NCBI GenBank assembly: GCA_949752795.1
Contig: CATKHW010000551.1
Coordinates: 930,001 to 994,000, forward strand
Direction of reading: 5' to 3'
DNA: 64,000 nt
From: Hyperoodon ampullatus
Taxonomy: Eukaryota > Chordata > Mammalia > Artiodactyla > Ziphiidae
In this document: positions 9,673 to 22,064 of the stretch, piece by piece
Position numbering within the stretch: position 1 is the stretch's first letter
Layout: every line of letters begins with the position of its first letter
Made by a program: the position numbers and the translations under genes
Notes under the pieces: generated by a model
The model's input: the letters and a program-made list of their open reading frames with translations, nothing else
The model's database searches: none
Told to the model about the DNA's origin: nothing

Positions 9673-10548
9673 AATGCAAATCTGCACTACAAATAAGTAT
9701 CACTTCCCACCGGTCAAAAGGGTCATCTGCAAAATGTGTAAAAACCAGAAAGGCAAGACAGGCTCTGGAGAACAGTAAGCCTTGTTATGCTCATGGGTGG
9801 GATGTAAATTGCCAACAGCCACCCTGGAGGAGTGCATTGTGTTCTCTAAAAGAAGTAAACAACAGAGCTTCACAACCTAAGTCACTTCCAGTCATGGGAA
9901 TATACCTTGGGAAAACTGAATATCAATAAGACACAGCCACCCCAAAATTTAGGGCAGCACTGCTTACAAGAACCTCGAATCCGGGACACCTTAAATATCC
10001 AAGGAAAGACAAAAATGGTAAAGAAATTGTGGTACTTACGTATGATGGAATATCCCTCAGCCATGAAATCAATGTCATAAGACCAGTAGCAACAAAATGA
10101 GTGGATTCTGTTATGATGATTCTAAGTGAAATAAGACACACAGAAAAAGAAATTTATCATAAGATATCACTTATGAAGAACCTGTAAACATGGCTACACT
10201 TGAACTTAGCTAGGAAAGAGAACAGAGTCTCACATTTGGAAAACACTCTTATGCCTGCTTAAGGGGGAAGGAGAGGTGGGGTGATGCATAAAACCAGAGT
10301 TTGATATAAGCACAGGTACCGTTCCAAAAACCAACTATGGAATAGACAAGACCTACACCTTCCACAGTGAAAGGGACTCAAAACCCCATATTTCCTGCAG
10401 AAGAATATATCTGACTAGTAAGAATCTTAAAACCTATGTATTGATATGTCTATGTAAGGGAATCAAGTGTCTAGACTGGCATAAACATGGCAGCGAGAAT
10501 CAGCTGAAATCCACTATCAAAAGGAATTTCACAAACAAAACAAAAAAA
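9673..10548 (+). mobile_element. L1 3' end fragment spanning a unit junction (first complete copy)
   Basis: The fragment runs from AATGCAAATCTGCACTAC (ORF2) to the A-rich tail CAAACAAAACAAAAAAA. In between come ordered L1 landmarks: TATCACTTCCCACCGGTC, GATGTAAATTGCC, a TATACCTTGGGAAAACTG motif, GATGGAATATCCCTCAGCCA and the ORF2 stop. A fragment of about 880 bases recurs once per period through the whole array. It is read as L1 because landmark order, spacing and frame all agree. The sequence is old and non-functional. Confidence 0.85.
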
Positions 10549-11641
10549 CAGGCAAATGCTTTACAATTCCTTCAGGGTCTCTGATGAAATCTGGAATGAC
10601 CCTATCTACAACGACCGCTGGATGTGGCATAAGGCTGGACACTTGGGACTTAGAGGATTGGTGAGATTGGGTGAGCAAATGCAGACCTTGTAAACCAATA
10701 ATGCATGGCATCCATTCCATGGGTCCCAACTCTGCGGGTTGAAGGGAATATTAATACAGCTATAACATGTACAGGAAACCTAGAGAATGGACACACTGTG
10801 AATACAAAAGGTTTCTAAAACTCAACGAATAGTCCCTCTCCTGGTGTTCCGGTTTGACTTTCCCACTGCTTTACTATCAATCTCCCAAATTGGAGAGACA
10901 CCCCTTTTAACCTCCTGGTACACACACGTTGCCAATTTGGCAGAGGATGAAAGGAAAGGGGGAGAACCAATGACAGAGTAGCTGTTAGGCATTTAGACGG
11001 GCATATGTCACTCTAATTTCACGGTAGGAAGAAGAATTAACCAAAGTCTCAGCCTCCCACGGGGAACAAGTAGAGGTCCTGAACCAAAATTTTGGACGTG
11101 CGGTCAGCTCACAAAAAATAAGTTGAAAAATGGGGCTCAGGGCACAGCAATTCACAAACTGGAAGAGTAATAAAGGACAACTATCATCCAAAAATCTGTT
11201 GAGGGAAGGGAACGAGGCGGAGTTGAAATCGAGGGAGAATAGCAGGAAACAGATTTCAAGAGGTACGTTGGAATCGCCTTTAAAGCACAGGAAGAGTGGA
11301 ACAACTTCGACAATGATGCACTTGGCCAAAAAGGGCGTATGCGTTTTCTCTTGAATATATTCAGGAGAAAACGCATACGCCCTTTTTGGCCAAGCAAGCA
11401 AGCGGGCAATGCAAATCTGCACTACAAAGAAGTATCACTTTCCACCGGTCAAAAGGGACATCCGCAAAATGTGTAAAAACCAGAAAGGCAAGACAGGCCC
11501 TGGAGAACAGGGAGCCTTTTTATGCTGATGGGCGGGATGTAAATTGCCAACTGCCTCTATGGAGGAGTGCATTGTGTTCCCTAAAACAAGTAAACAACAG
11601 AGCTACAGAGCCAAGGGCACTACCAGTCTAGGGAATATACC
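9907..11641 (+). repeat. Macrosatellite unit 1 (1735 bp)
   Basis: First complete unit right of the minisatellite. From about 10210 onward it matches unit 5 far better than its neighbours. The palindrome (11321-11394) has one arm mismatch (CTTGAATA against the expected CCTGAATA). Confidence 0.95.
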
Positions 11642-12680
11642 TTGGGAAAACTGAAAATCAATAAGACAGAGCCACCCCAATATTTACGGCTGCACTGCTC
11701 ACAATAACCTCAACTTCGGTACACCTTAAATATCCCAGGAAATATAAAAATGGTTCAAAAAATTGTGGTACTTACGTACGATGGAATATCCCTCAGCCAT
11801 GAAATCAATGTCATAAGACCAGTAGCAACAAAATGTGTGGATTCTGTTATGATGATTCTAAGTGAAATAAGTCACACAGAAAAAGAAATTTATCATAAGA
11901 TATCACTTATGAAGAACCTGTAAACATGGCTACACTTGAACTTAGCTAGGAAAGAGAACAGAGTCTCACATTTGGAAAACACTCTTATGCCTGCTTAAGG
12001 GGGAAGGAGAGGTGGGGTGATGCATAAAACCAGAGTTTCATATAAGCACACCTACCGTTCCGAAAACCATCTATGGAATAGACAAGACCTACACATTCCT
12101 CAGTGAAAGGGACTGAAAAGCCCATATTTCCCGCAGAAGTATATATCTGACTAGTAAGAATCTTAAAACCTATGTATTGATATGTCTCTGTAGGGGAATC
12201 AAGTGTGTCTAGACTGGCATAAACTTGGCAGCGAGAATCAGCTGAAACCCACTATCAAAAGGAATTTCACAAACAAAACAAAAAAACAGGAAAATTCTTT
12301 ACAATTCCTTCAGGGTCTCTGATGAAACCTGGAATGACCCTATCTACAACGACAGCTGGATGTGGCATAATGCTGGACACTTGGGACTGAGAGGATTGGT
12401 GAGATTGGGTGAGCAACTGCAGACCTTGTAAACCAATAATGCATGGCACCCATTCCATGGGTCCCAACTCTGCGGGTTGAAGGGAATATTAATACAGCTA
12501 TAACATATACAGGAAACCTAGAGAATGGACACACTGTGAATACAAAAGGTTTCTAAAACTCAACGAATAGTCCCTCTCCTGGTGTTCCGGTTTGACTTTC
12601 CAACTGCTTTACTATCAATCTCCCAACTTGGAGAGACACCACTTTTAACCTCCTGGTACACACACGTTGCCAATTTGGCA
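10210..12680 (+). repeat. Two-unit block, copy 1 (partner at ~17160-19630)
   Basis: Shared diagnostic variants include TCTCACATTTGGAAAAC, GGCAAATGCTTTAC, GGGACTTAGAGG and CATATAAGCACACCTACCG, at an offset of about 6949 bases, i.e. four units. Copies diverge before 10210 and after about 12700. This is an older exchange than the 12,162-bp duplication. Confidence 0.75.
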
Positions 12681-13379
12681 GAGGATGAAAGGAAAGGGGG
12701 AGAACCAATGACAGAGTAGCTGTTAGGCATTTAGACGGGCACATGTCACTCTAATTTCACGGGAGGAAGAAGAACTAACCAAAGTCTCAGCCTCCCACGG
12801 GTAAAAAGTAGAGGTCCTGAACCAAAATTTTGGACTTGCGGTCAGCACACAAAAAATGAGTTGAAAAATGGGGCTCAGGGCACAGCAATTCACAAACTGG
12901 AAGAGTAATAAAGGACAACTATCATCCAAAAATCTGTTGAGGGAAGGCAACGAGGCGGACTTGAAATCGAGGCAGAATAGCAGGAAACAGATTTCAAGAG
13001 GTATGTTGGAATCGCCTTTAAAGCACCAGAAGTGGGGCACAACTTCGACAATGATGCACTTGGCCAAAAAGGCCGTTTGCATTTTCTCCTGAATATATTC
13101 AGGAGAAAACGCATGCGCCCTTTTTGGCCTAGCAAGCAAGCAGGCAATGCAAATCTGCACTACAAAGAAGTATCACTTCCCACCGGTCAAAAGGGACATC
13201 CACAAAATGTGTAAAAACCAGAAAGGCAAGACAGGCCCTGGAGAACAGGGAGCATTGTTATGCTGATGGGCAGGATGTAAATTGCCAACTGCCTCTCTGG
13301 TGGAGTGAACTGTGTTCCCTAAAACAAGTAAACAACAGAGCTACAGAGCCAAGGGCACTTCCAGTCTAGGGAATATACC
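11642..13379 (+). repeat. Macrosatellite unit 2 (1738 bp)
   Basis: Contains the left edge of the seven-unit duplication (near 11870) and is nearly identical to unit 9 from there on. The palindrome (13059-13132) has five arm mismatches. It carries the variant GGGAGCATTGTTATGCTGAT (13248-13267), which resembles the minisatellite monomer. Confidence 0.95.
13248..13277 (+). other. Possible seed of the minisatellite within the unit
   Basis: GGGAGCATTGTTATGCTGAT followed by GGGCAGGATG resembles the monomer core GGAGCATTGTGATGACA plus its GGGCATGG linker. The position is about 60 bases inside the unit segment that the minisatellite replaced. The same motif, usually with CCTTG instead of CATTG, is in every unit and derives from L1 ORF2. 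Origin by local expansion is an inference. Confidence 0.45.
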
Positions 13380-15117
13380 TTGGGAAAACTGAAAATCAAT
13401 AAGCCAGAGCCACCCCAACGTTTAGGGCTGCACTGCTTACAAGAACCTCAACTTGGGTACACCTTAAATATCCCAGGAAATATAAAAATGGTTCAAAAAA
13501 TTGTGGTACTTACGTATGATGGAATATCCCTCAGCCATGAAATCAATGTCATAAGACCAGTAGCAGCAAAATGAGTGGATTCAGGTTCGATGATTCTAAG
13601 TGAAATAAGTCACACAGAAAAAGCAACTTATCATAAGATATCACTTATGAAGATCCTGTAAACATGGCTACACTTGAACTGAGCTAGGAAAGAGAACAGT
13701 GTCTCACATTTAGAAAACACGCTTATGCCTGCTTAAGGGGGAAGGAGAGGTGGGGTGATGCATAAAACCAGAGTTTGATATAAGCACAGGTACCGTTCCA
13801 AAAACCAACTATGGAATAGACAAGACCTACACCTTCCTCAGTGAAAGGGACTCAAAACTCCATATTTCCCGCAGAAGAATATATCTGACAAGTAAGAAAC
13901 TTAAAACCTATGTATTGATATGTCTCTGTAAGGGAATCAAGAGTGTCTAGACTGGCATTAGCATGGCAGCGAGAATCAGCTCAAACGCACTATAAAAAGG
14001 AATTTCAAAAACAAAACAAAGAAACAGGCAAATTCTTTCCAATTCCTTCAGGGTCTCTGATGAAACCTGGAATGACCCTATCTACAATGACAGCTGGATG
14101 TTACATAAGGCTGGACACGTGGCACTGAGAGGATTGGTGAGATTGGGTGAGCAAATGCAGACCCTTCAAAGCAATAATGCATGGCACACATTACATGCGT
14201 CCCAACTCTCCAAGTTGAAGGGGATATTACTACAACTATAACATGTACCGGAAACCTAGAGAATGGACACACTGTGAACAAGAAACGTTTCTAAAACTCT
14301 ACTAATACTCCGTCTCCTGGTGCTCATGTTTGACACTGCAACTGCTTTACTATCAATCTCCCAACTTAGAGACAGCACATTTAACCCCCTTGTTGGCACA
14401 CGTTGCCAATTTGGCACAGGATGAAAGGGAAGAGGGAGAACCAATGAGAGAGTAGCTGTTAGGCATTTGGACGGGCACATATCACTGTAATTTCCCGGCA
14501 GGAAGAAGAATTAACCAAAGTCTCAGCCACCCACCGGGAACCCATATACGTCCTGAACCAAAATATTGGTCTTGCGTTCAGCTCACAAAAAACGAGTTGC
14601 AAAATGGGGCTCAGGGGCACAACAATTCACAAACTGGCAGAGTAATAAAGGACAACTATCATCCAAAAATCTGTTGAGGGAAGGCAGCGAGGCAGACTTG
14701 AAAGCTAGGCAGAATAGCAGGAAACAGATTTCAAGAGGTACGTTGGAATCGCCTTTAAAGCACAGGAAAAGGGGCACAACTTCGACAATGATGCACTTGG
14801 CCAAAAAGGGCGTATGCATTTTCTCCTGAATATATTTAGGAGAGAACTCATATGCCCGTTTTGGCCAAGCAAACAAGCGGACAATGCAAATCTGCAATAC
14901 AAAGAAGTATCTCTTCCCACCGGTACAAAAGGGACATCCACAAAATGTGTAAAAACCAGAAAGGCAAGACAGGCCCTGGAGAACAGGGAGCCTTGTTATG
15001 CTGATGGGCGGGATGTAAATTGCCAACTGCCTCTCTGGAGGAGTGCATTGGGTGCCCTAAAACAAGTAAACAACAGATCTACAGAGCCAAGGGCACTTGC
15101 AGTCTAGGGAATATACC
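13380..15117 (+). repeat. Macrosatellite unit 3 (1738 bp)
   Basis: Partner of unit 10. Distinguished by TTAACCCCCTTGTTGGCAC and a lone GTGGCACTGAGAGG. The palindrome (14796-14869) has six arm mismatches. At about 13985 it reads CAAACGCAC, where unit 10 has CAAACCCAC, one of the few differences between the two block copies. Confidence 0.95.
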
Positions 15118-16855
15118 TTGGGAAAAATGAAAATCAGTAAGACACAGCCACCTCAAAATATAGGGCTGCACTGCTTACAAGAACCTCAACTTGGGTACAC
15201 CTTAAATATCCCAGGAAATATAAAAATGGCTCAAAATATTGTGGTACTTATGTATGATGGAATATCCGTCAGGCATGAAATCAATGTCATAAGACCAGTA
15301 GAAACAAAATGAGTGGATTCTGTTATGATGATTCTAAGTGAAATAAGACACACAGAAAAAGAAATTTATCATAAGATATCACTTATGAAGATCCTGTAAC
15401 ATGGCTACACTTGAACTGAGTTAGGAAAGAGAACAGAGTCTCACATTTAGAAAACACACTTATGCCTGCTAGAGTTGGAAGGAGAGGTGGGGTGATGCAT
15501 AAAACCAGTGTTTGATATAAGCACAGGTACTGTTCCAAAAACCAACTATGGAATACAGAAGACCTACAAGTTCCTCACTGAAACGGACTCAAAATCCCAT
15601 ATTTCCGGCAGAGGAATATATCTGACTAGTAAGAATCTTAAAACCTATGTATTGATATGTCTCCGTAAGGGAATCAAGTGTTTCTACACTGGCATAAACA
15701 TGGCAGCGAGAATCAGCTCAAACCCACTATCAAAAGGAATTTCAAAAACAAAACAAAGAAAACAGGGAAATTCTTTACAATTCCTTCAGTGTCTCTGATG
15801 AAACCTGGAATGACCCTATCTAAAACGACCGCTGGATGTGGCATAAGGCTGGACACTTGGGACTGAGAGGATTGGTGATATGGGGTGAGCAAATGCAGAC
15901 CTTGTAAACCAATAATGCATGGCACCCATTCCATGGGTCCCAACTCTGCGGGTTGAAGGGAATATTAATACAGCTATAACATATACAGGAAACCTAGAGA
16001 ATGGACACACTGTGAATACAAAAGGTTTCTAAAACTCAACGAATAGTCCCTCTCCTGGTGTTCCGGTTTGACTTTCCAACTGCTTTACTAACAATCTCCC
16101 AACTTGGAGAGACACCACTTTTAACCTCCTGGTACACACACGTTGCCAATTTGGCAGAGGATGAAAGGAAAGGGGGAGAACCAATGACAGAGTAGCTGTT
16201 AGGCATTTAGACGGGCACATGTCACTCTAATTTCACGGGAGGAAGAAGAATTAACCAAAGTCTCAGCCACCCACGGGGAACAAGTAGAGGTCCTGAACCA
16301 AAATTTTGGACTTGCGGTCAGCTCACAAAAAATGAGTTGAAAAATGGGGCTCAGGGCACAGCAATTCACAAACTGGAAGAGTAATAAAGGACAACTATCA
16401 TCCAAAAATCTGTTGAGGGAAGGCATCGTGGCGGAGTTGAAATCGAGGCAGAATAGCAGGAAACAGATTTCAAGAGGTATGTTGGAATCGCCTTTAAAGC
16501 ACAAGAAGTGGGGCACAACTTCGACAATGATGCACTTGGCGAAAAAGGGCGTTTGCATTTTCTGCTGAATATTTTCAGGAGAAAATGCATACGACCTTTT
16601 TGGCCAAGCAAGCAAGCAGGCAATGCAAATCTGCACTACAAAGAAGTATCACTTCCCACCGGTCAAAAGGGACATCCACAAAATGTGTAAAAACCAGAAA
16701 GGCAAGACAGGCCCTGGAGAACAGGGAGCATTGTTATGCTGATGGGCAGGATGTAAATTGCCAACTGCCTCTCTGCTGGAGTGAATTGTGTTCCCTAAAA
16801 CAAGTAAACAACAGAGCTACAGAGCCAAGGGCACTTCCAGTCTAGGGAATATACC
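15118..16855 (+). repeat. Macrosatellite unit 4 (1738 bp)
   Basis: Partner of unit 11. Has CTGCTAGAGTTGGAAGG, where others have CTGCTTAAGGGGGAAGG. The palindrome (16535-16608) has five mismatches, including one next to its axis. Carries the CATTG form of the minisatellite-like motif near 16727. Confidence 0.95.
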
Positions 16856-18590
16856 TTGGGAAAACTGAAAATCAATAAGACAGAGCCACCCCAACGTTTA
16901 GGGCTGCACTGCTTACAAGAACCTCAACATGGGTACACCTTAAATATCCCAGGAAATATAAAAATGGTTCAAAAAATTGTGGTACTTACGTACGATGGAA
17001 TATCCCTCAGCCATGAAATCAATGTCATAAGACCAGTAGCAGCAAAATGAGTGGAATGAGGTTCGATTATTCTAAGTGAAATAAGTCACACATTAAAAGC
17101 AAGTTATCATAAGATATCACTTACGAAGATCCTGTAAACATGGCTACACTTGAACTGAGCTAGGAAAGAGAACAGAGTCTCACATTTGGAAAACACTCTT
17201 ATGCCTGCTTAAGGGGGAAGGAGAGGTGGGGTGATGCATAAAACCAGAGTTTGATATAAGCACAGGTACCGTTCCAAAAACCAACTATGGAATAGACAAG
17301 ACCTACACCTTCCACAGTGAAAGGGACTCAAAACCCCATATTTCCCGCAGAAGAATATATCTGACTAGTAAGAATCTTAAAACCTATGTATTGATATGTC
17401 TCTGTAAGGGAATCAAGTGTCTAGACTGGCATAAACATGGCAGCGAGAATCAGCTGAAATCCACTATCAAAAGGAATTTCACAAACAAAACAAAAAAACA
17501 GGCAAATGCTTTACAATTCCTTCAGGGTCTCTGATGAAATCTGGAATGACCCTATCTACAACGACCGCTGGATGTGGCATAAGGCTGGACACTTGGGACT
17601 TAGAGGATTGGTGAGATTGGGTGAGCAAATGCAGACCTTGTAAACCAATAATGCATGGCACCCATTCCATGGGTCCCAACTCTGCGGGTTGAAGGGAATA
17701 TTAATACAGCTATAACATGTACAGGAAACCTAGAGAATGGACACACTGTGAATACAAAAGGTTTCTAAAACTCAACGAATAGTCCCTCTCCTGGTGTTCC
17801 GGTTTGACTTTCCCACTGCTTTACTATCAATCTCCCAAATTGGAGAGACACCCCTTTTAACCTCCTGGTACACACACGTTGCCAATTTGGCAGAGGATGA
17901 AAGGAAAGGGGGAGAACCAATGACAGAGTAGCTGTTAGGCATTTAGACCGGCATATGTCACTCTAATTTCACGGTAGGAAGAAGAATTAACCAAAGTCTC
18001 AGCCTCCCACGGGGAACAAGTAGAGGTCCTGAACCAAAATTTTGGACGTGCGGTCAGCTCACAAAAAATAAGTTTAAAAATGGGGCTCAGGGCACAGCAA
18101 TTCACAAACTGGAAGAGTAATAAAGGACAACTATCATCCAAAAATCTGTTGAGGGAAGGGAACGAGGCGGAGTTGAAATCGAGGCAGAATAGCAGGAAAC
18201 AGATTTCAAGAGGTACGTTGGAATCGCCTTTAAAGCACAGGAAGAGTGGAACAACTTCGACAATGATGCACTTGGCCAAAAAGGGCGTATGCGTTTTCTC
18301 TTGAATATATTCAGGAGAAAACGCATACGCCCTTTTTGGCCAAGCAAGCAAGCGGGCAATGCAAATCTGCACTACAAAGAAGTATCACTTCCCACCGGTC
18401 AAAAGGGACATCCGAAAATGTGTAAAAACCAGAAAGGCAAGACAGGCCCTGGAGAACAGGGAGCCTTTTTATGCTGATGGGCGGGATGTAAATTGCCAAC
18501 TGCCTCTATGGAGGAGTGCATTGTGTTCCCTAAAACAAGTAAACAACAGAGCTACAGAGCCAAGGGCACTACCAGTCTAGGGAATATACC
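16856..18590 (+). repeat. Macrosatellite unit 5 (1735 bp)
   Basis: Partner of unit 12, and from about 17160 a close relative of unit 1. The palindrome (18271-18344) has one mismatch. It lacks a few bases relative to the 1738-bp form, including one at CATCCGAAAATG (CATCCGCAAAATG in unit 1). Confidence 0.95.
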
Positions 18591-19630
18591 TTGGGAAAAC
18601 TGAAAATCAATAAGACAGAGCACCCCAAAATTTACGGCTGCACTGCTCACAATAACCTCAACTTCGGTACACCTTAAATATCCCAGGAAATATAAAAATG
18701 GTTCAAAAAATTGTGGTACTTACGTATGATGGAATATCCCTCAGCCATGAAAACAATGTCATAAGACCAGTAGCAACAAAATGAGTGGATTCTGTTATGA
18801 TGATTCTAAGTGAAATAAGACACACAGAAAAAGAAATTTATCATAAGATATCACTTATGAAGAACCTGTAAACATGGCTACACTTGAACTTAGCTAGGAA
18901 AGAGAACAGAGTCTCACATTTGGAAAACACTCTTATGCCTGCTTAAGGGGGAAGGAGAGGTGGGGTGATGCATAAAACCAGAGTTTCATATAAGCACACC
19001 TACCGTTCCGAAAACCAACTATGGAATAGACAAGACCTACACATTCCTCAGTGAAAGGGACTGAAAAGCCCATATTTCCCGCAGAAGAATATATCTGACT
19101 AGTAAGAATCTTAAAACCTATGTATTGATATGTCTCTGTAAGGGAATCAAGTGTGTCTAGACTGGCATAAACTTGGCAGCGAGAATCAGCTGAAACCCAC
19201 TATCAAAAGGAATTTCAAAAACAAACCAAAAAAACAGGGAAATTCTTTACAATTCCTTCAGGGTCTCTGATGAAACCTGGAATGACCATATCTACAACGA
19301 CAGCTGGATGTGGCATAAGGCTGGACACTTGGGACTGAGAGGATTGGTGAGATTGGGTGAGCAAATGCAGACCTTGTAAACGAATAATGCATGGCACCCA
19401 TTCCATGGGTCCCAACTCTGCCGGTTGAAGGGAATATTAATACAGCTATAACATGTACAGGAAACCTAGAGAATGGACACACTGTGAATACAAAAGGTTT
19501 CTAAAACTCAACGAATAGTCCCTCTCCTGGTGTTCCGGTTTGACTTTCCAACTGCTTTACTATCAATCTCCCAACTTGGAGAGACTCCACTTTTAACCTC
19601 CTGATACACACACGTTGCCAATTTGGCAGA
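17160..19630 (+). repeat. Two-unit block, copy 2 (partner at ~10210-12680)
   Basis: Shares the diagnostic variants listed for copy 1, for example GGCAAATGCTTTAC and CATATAAGCACACCTACCG. The copies part company near 19663, where this one has GTGGCAGTTAGGCATGTAG. Confidence 0.75.
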
Positions 19631-20327
19631 GGATGAAAGGAAAGGGGGAGAACCAATGACAGAGTGGCAGTTAGGCATGTAGACGGGCACATGTCACTCT
19701 AATTTCACGGGAGGAAGAAGAACTAACCAAAGTCTCAGCCTCCCACAGGTAAAAAGTAGAGGCCCTGAACCAAAATTTTGGACTTGCGGTCAGCACACAA
19801 AAAATGAGCTGAAAAATGGGGCTCAGGGCACAGCAATTCACAAACTGGAACAGTAATAAAGGACAACTATCATCCAAAAAAATGTTGAGGGAAGGCAACG
19901 ATGTGGACTTGAAAGTGATGCAGAATAGCAGGAAACAGATTTCAAGAGGTACGTTGGAATCGCCTTTAAAGCACAGGAAGAGGGGCACAACTTCGACAAT
20001 GATGCACTTGGCCATAAACGGCGTATGTGTTTTCTCCTGAATATATTTAGGAGAAAACGCATAGGCCCTTTTTGGCCAAGCAAGCAAGCGGGCAATGCAA
20101 ATCTGCACTACAAAGAAGTATCACTTCCCACCGGTCAAAAGGGACATCCACAAAATGTGTAAAAACCAGAAAGGCAAGGCAGGCCCTGGAGAACAGGGAG
20201 CCTTGTTATGCTGATGGGCGGGATGTAAATTGCCAACTGCCTCTCTGGAGGAGTGCATTGTGTTCCATAAAACAAGTAAACAACAGAGCTACAGAGCCAA
20301 GGGCACTTCCAGTCTAGGGAATATACC
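18591..20327 (+). repeat. Macrosatellite unit 6 (1737 bp)
   Basis: Partner of unit 13. The palindrome (20007-20080) has five mismatches (for example CCATAAACGG on the left arm). Early on it has GAGCACCCC, missing one base of GAGCCACCCC. Confidence 0.95.
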
Positions 20328-20609
20328 TTGGGAAAACTGAAAATCAATAAGACAGAGCCACTCCAAAATTTAGGGCTGCACTGCTTACAAGGACCTCAAC
20401 TTGGGTACACATTAAATATCCCAGGAAATATAAAAATGGTTCAAAAAATTGTGGTACTTACGTACGATGGAATATCCCACAGCCATGAAATCAATGTCAT
20501 AAGACCAGTAACAGCAAAATGGGTAGATTCAGGTACGATGATTCTAAGTGAAATAAGTCACACAGAAAAAGAAACTTATCATAAGATATCACTTATGAAG
20601 ATCCTGTAA
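20328..20609 (+). pseudogene. L1 ORF2 C-terminal relic, open 93-codon frame
   Basis: The frame reads into ILSEISHTEKETYHKISL shortly before a stop. This corresponds to the end of mammalian L1 ORF2 (ILSE.S.TEK..YH.ISL), and the stop falls where the ORF2 stop is expected. The apparent TTG start is only where the window of openness begins. The same open frame occurs in units 9, 14, 16, 18-23, 25, 26, 30 and 31. It is a fossil: ORF2 upstream of it is interrupted, for example by a TGA where L1 has a tryptophan codon. Confidence 0.8.
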
Positions 20610-21743
20610 ACATGGCTACACTTGAACTGAGTTAGGAAAGAGAACAGTGTCTCACATTTAGAAAACACTCTTATGCCTGCTTAAGGGGGAAGGAGAGGTG
20701 GGGTGATGCATAAAACCAGAGTTTGATATAAGCACAGGTACCGTTCCAAAAACCAACTATGGAATAGACAAGACCTACACGTTCCTCAGGGAAAGGGACT
20801 CAAAACCCCATATTTCCTGCAGAGGAATATATCTGACTAGTAAGAATCTTAAAACGTATGTATTGATATGTCTCCATAAGGGAATCAAGTGTGTCAGACT
20901 GGCATAAACATGGCAGCGAGAATCAGCTCAAACCCACTATAAAAAGGAATTTCAAAAACAAAACAAAAAAACTGGGAAATTCTTTACAATTCCTTCAGGG
21001 TCTCTGATGAATGCTGGAATGACCATATCTACAACGTCAGCTGGATGTGGCATAAGGCTTGAAACTTGGGACTGAGAGGATTGGTGAGATTGGGTGAGCA
21101 AATGCAGACCCTTTAAAGCACAAATGCCTGGCACCCATTCCATGGGTCCCAAATCTCCAGGTTGAAGGGAATATTACTACAGCTATAACATGTACAGGAA
21201 ACCTAGAGAACGGACACACTGTGAATACGAATGATTTCTAAAACTCAACGAATAGTCCCTATCCTGGTGCTCGGGTTTGACTTTCCATCTGCTTTACTAT
21301 CAACCTCCAAACTTGGAGAGACAGCCCGTTTAACCTCCTGGTTCGCAGAGGTTGCCAATTTGGCAGAGGATGAAAGGGAAGAGGGAGAACCAATGAGAGA
21401 GTAGCTGTTAGGCATTTGGACGGGCACATGTCACTGTAATTTCCCGGCAGGAAGAAGAATTAACCAAAGTCTCAGCCACCCACCGGGAACCAGTATAGGT
21501 CCTGCACCAAAATTTTGGACTTGCGGTCAGCTCACAAAAAACGAGTTGAAAAATGGAGCTCAGGGGCACAGCAATTCACAAACAGGCCGAGTAATAAAGG
21601 ACAACTATCGTCCAAAAATCTGTTGAGGAAAGGCAACGAGGCAGATTGAAAGTGAGGCAGAATAGCCGGAAACTGGTTTCAAGAGGTACGTTGGAATCGC
21701 CTTTAAAGCACAGGTATAGGGGCACAACTTCGACAATGATGCA

Positions 21744-21817
21744 CTTGGCCAAAAAGGGCGTATGCGTTTTCTCCTGAATATATTCAGGAGAAAACGCATA
21801 CGCCCTTTTTGGCCAAG
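21744..21817. repeat. Perfect 74-bp palindrome, unit 7
   Basis: Both 37-base arms, from CTTGGCC to GAATA and from TATTC to GGCCAAG, pair without mismatch. This is the leftmost perfect copy, and it lies among units with one to six mismatches. Confidence 0.95.
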
Positions 21818-22064
21818 CAAGCAAGCGGGCAATGAAAATCTGCACTACAAAGAAGTGTCACTTCCCACCGGTCAAAAGGGACATCCACAAAATGTGTAAA
21901 AACCAGAAAGGCAAGCCAGGCCCTGGAGAACAGGGAGCCTTGTTATGCTGATGGGCGGGATGTAAATTGCCAACTGCCTCTCTGGAGGAGTGCATTGTGT
22001 TCTCTAAAACCAGTAAAGAACAGAGCTACAGAGTCAAGGGCAGTTCCAGTCTAGGGAATATACC

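Larger units (their letters stand above)
8419..9906 (+). repeat. Macrosatellite, right remainder of the interrupted unit
   Basis: Unit sequence resumes at CATAAGATATCAC (phase about 251) and runs to the end of the unit. Together with 1-1590 it shows that the minisatellite lies inside one unit and replaced about 399 bases of it. The copy is strongly diverged. It carries a ten-C run (9316-9325) absent from other units, and a palindrome (9586-9659) with seven arm mismatches, the worst in the window. Confidence 0.92.
20328..22064 (+). repeat. Macrosatellite unit 7 (1737 bp)
   Basis: Partner of unit 14. It is the first unit from the left with a perfect 74-bp palindrome (21744-21817). Its second half already resembles the core family, with CTATCGTCC and CGGAAACTGG variants. 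Confidence 0.95.

Noticed and set aside
9673..10548. Recent, possibly active L1 insertion
   Set aside because: ORF2 is truncated, contains stops and is strongly diverged. The copies are in fixed phase with the satellite unit and lack target-site duplications, so they multiplied as satellite, not by retrotransposition.
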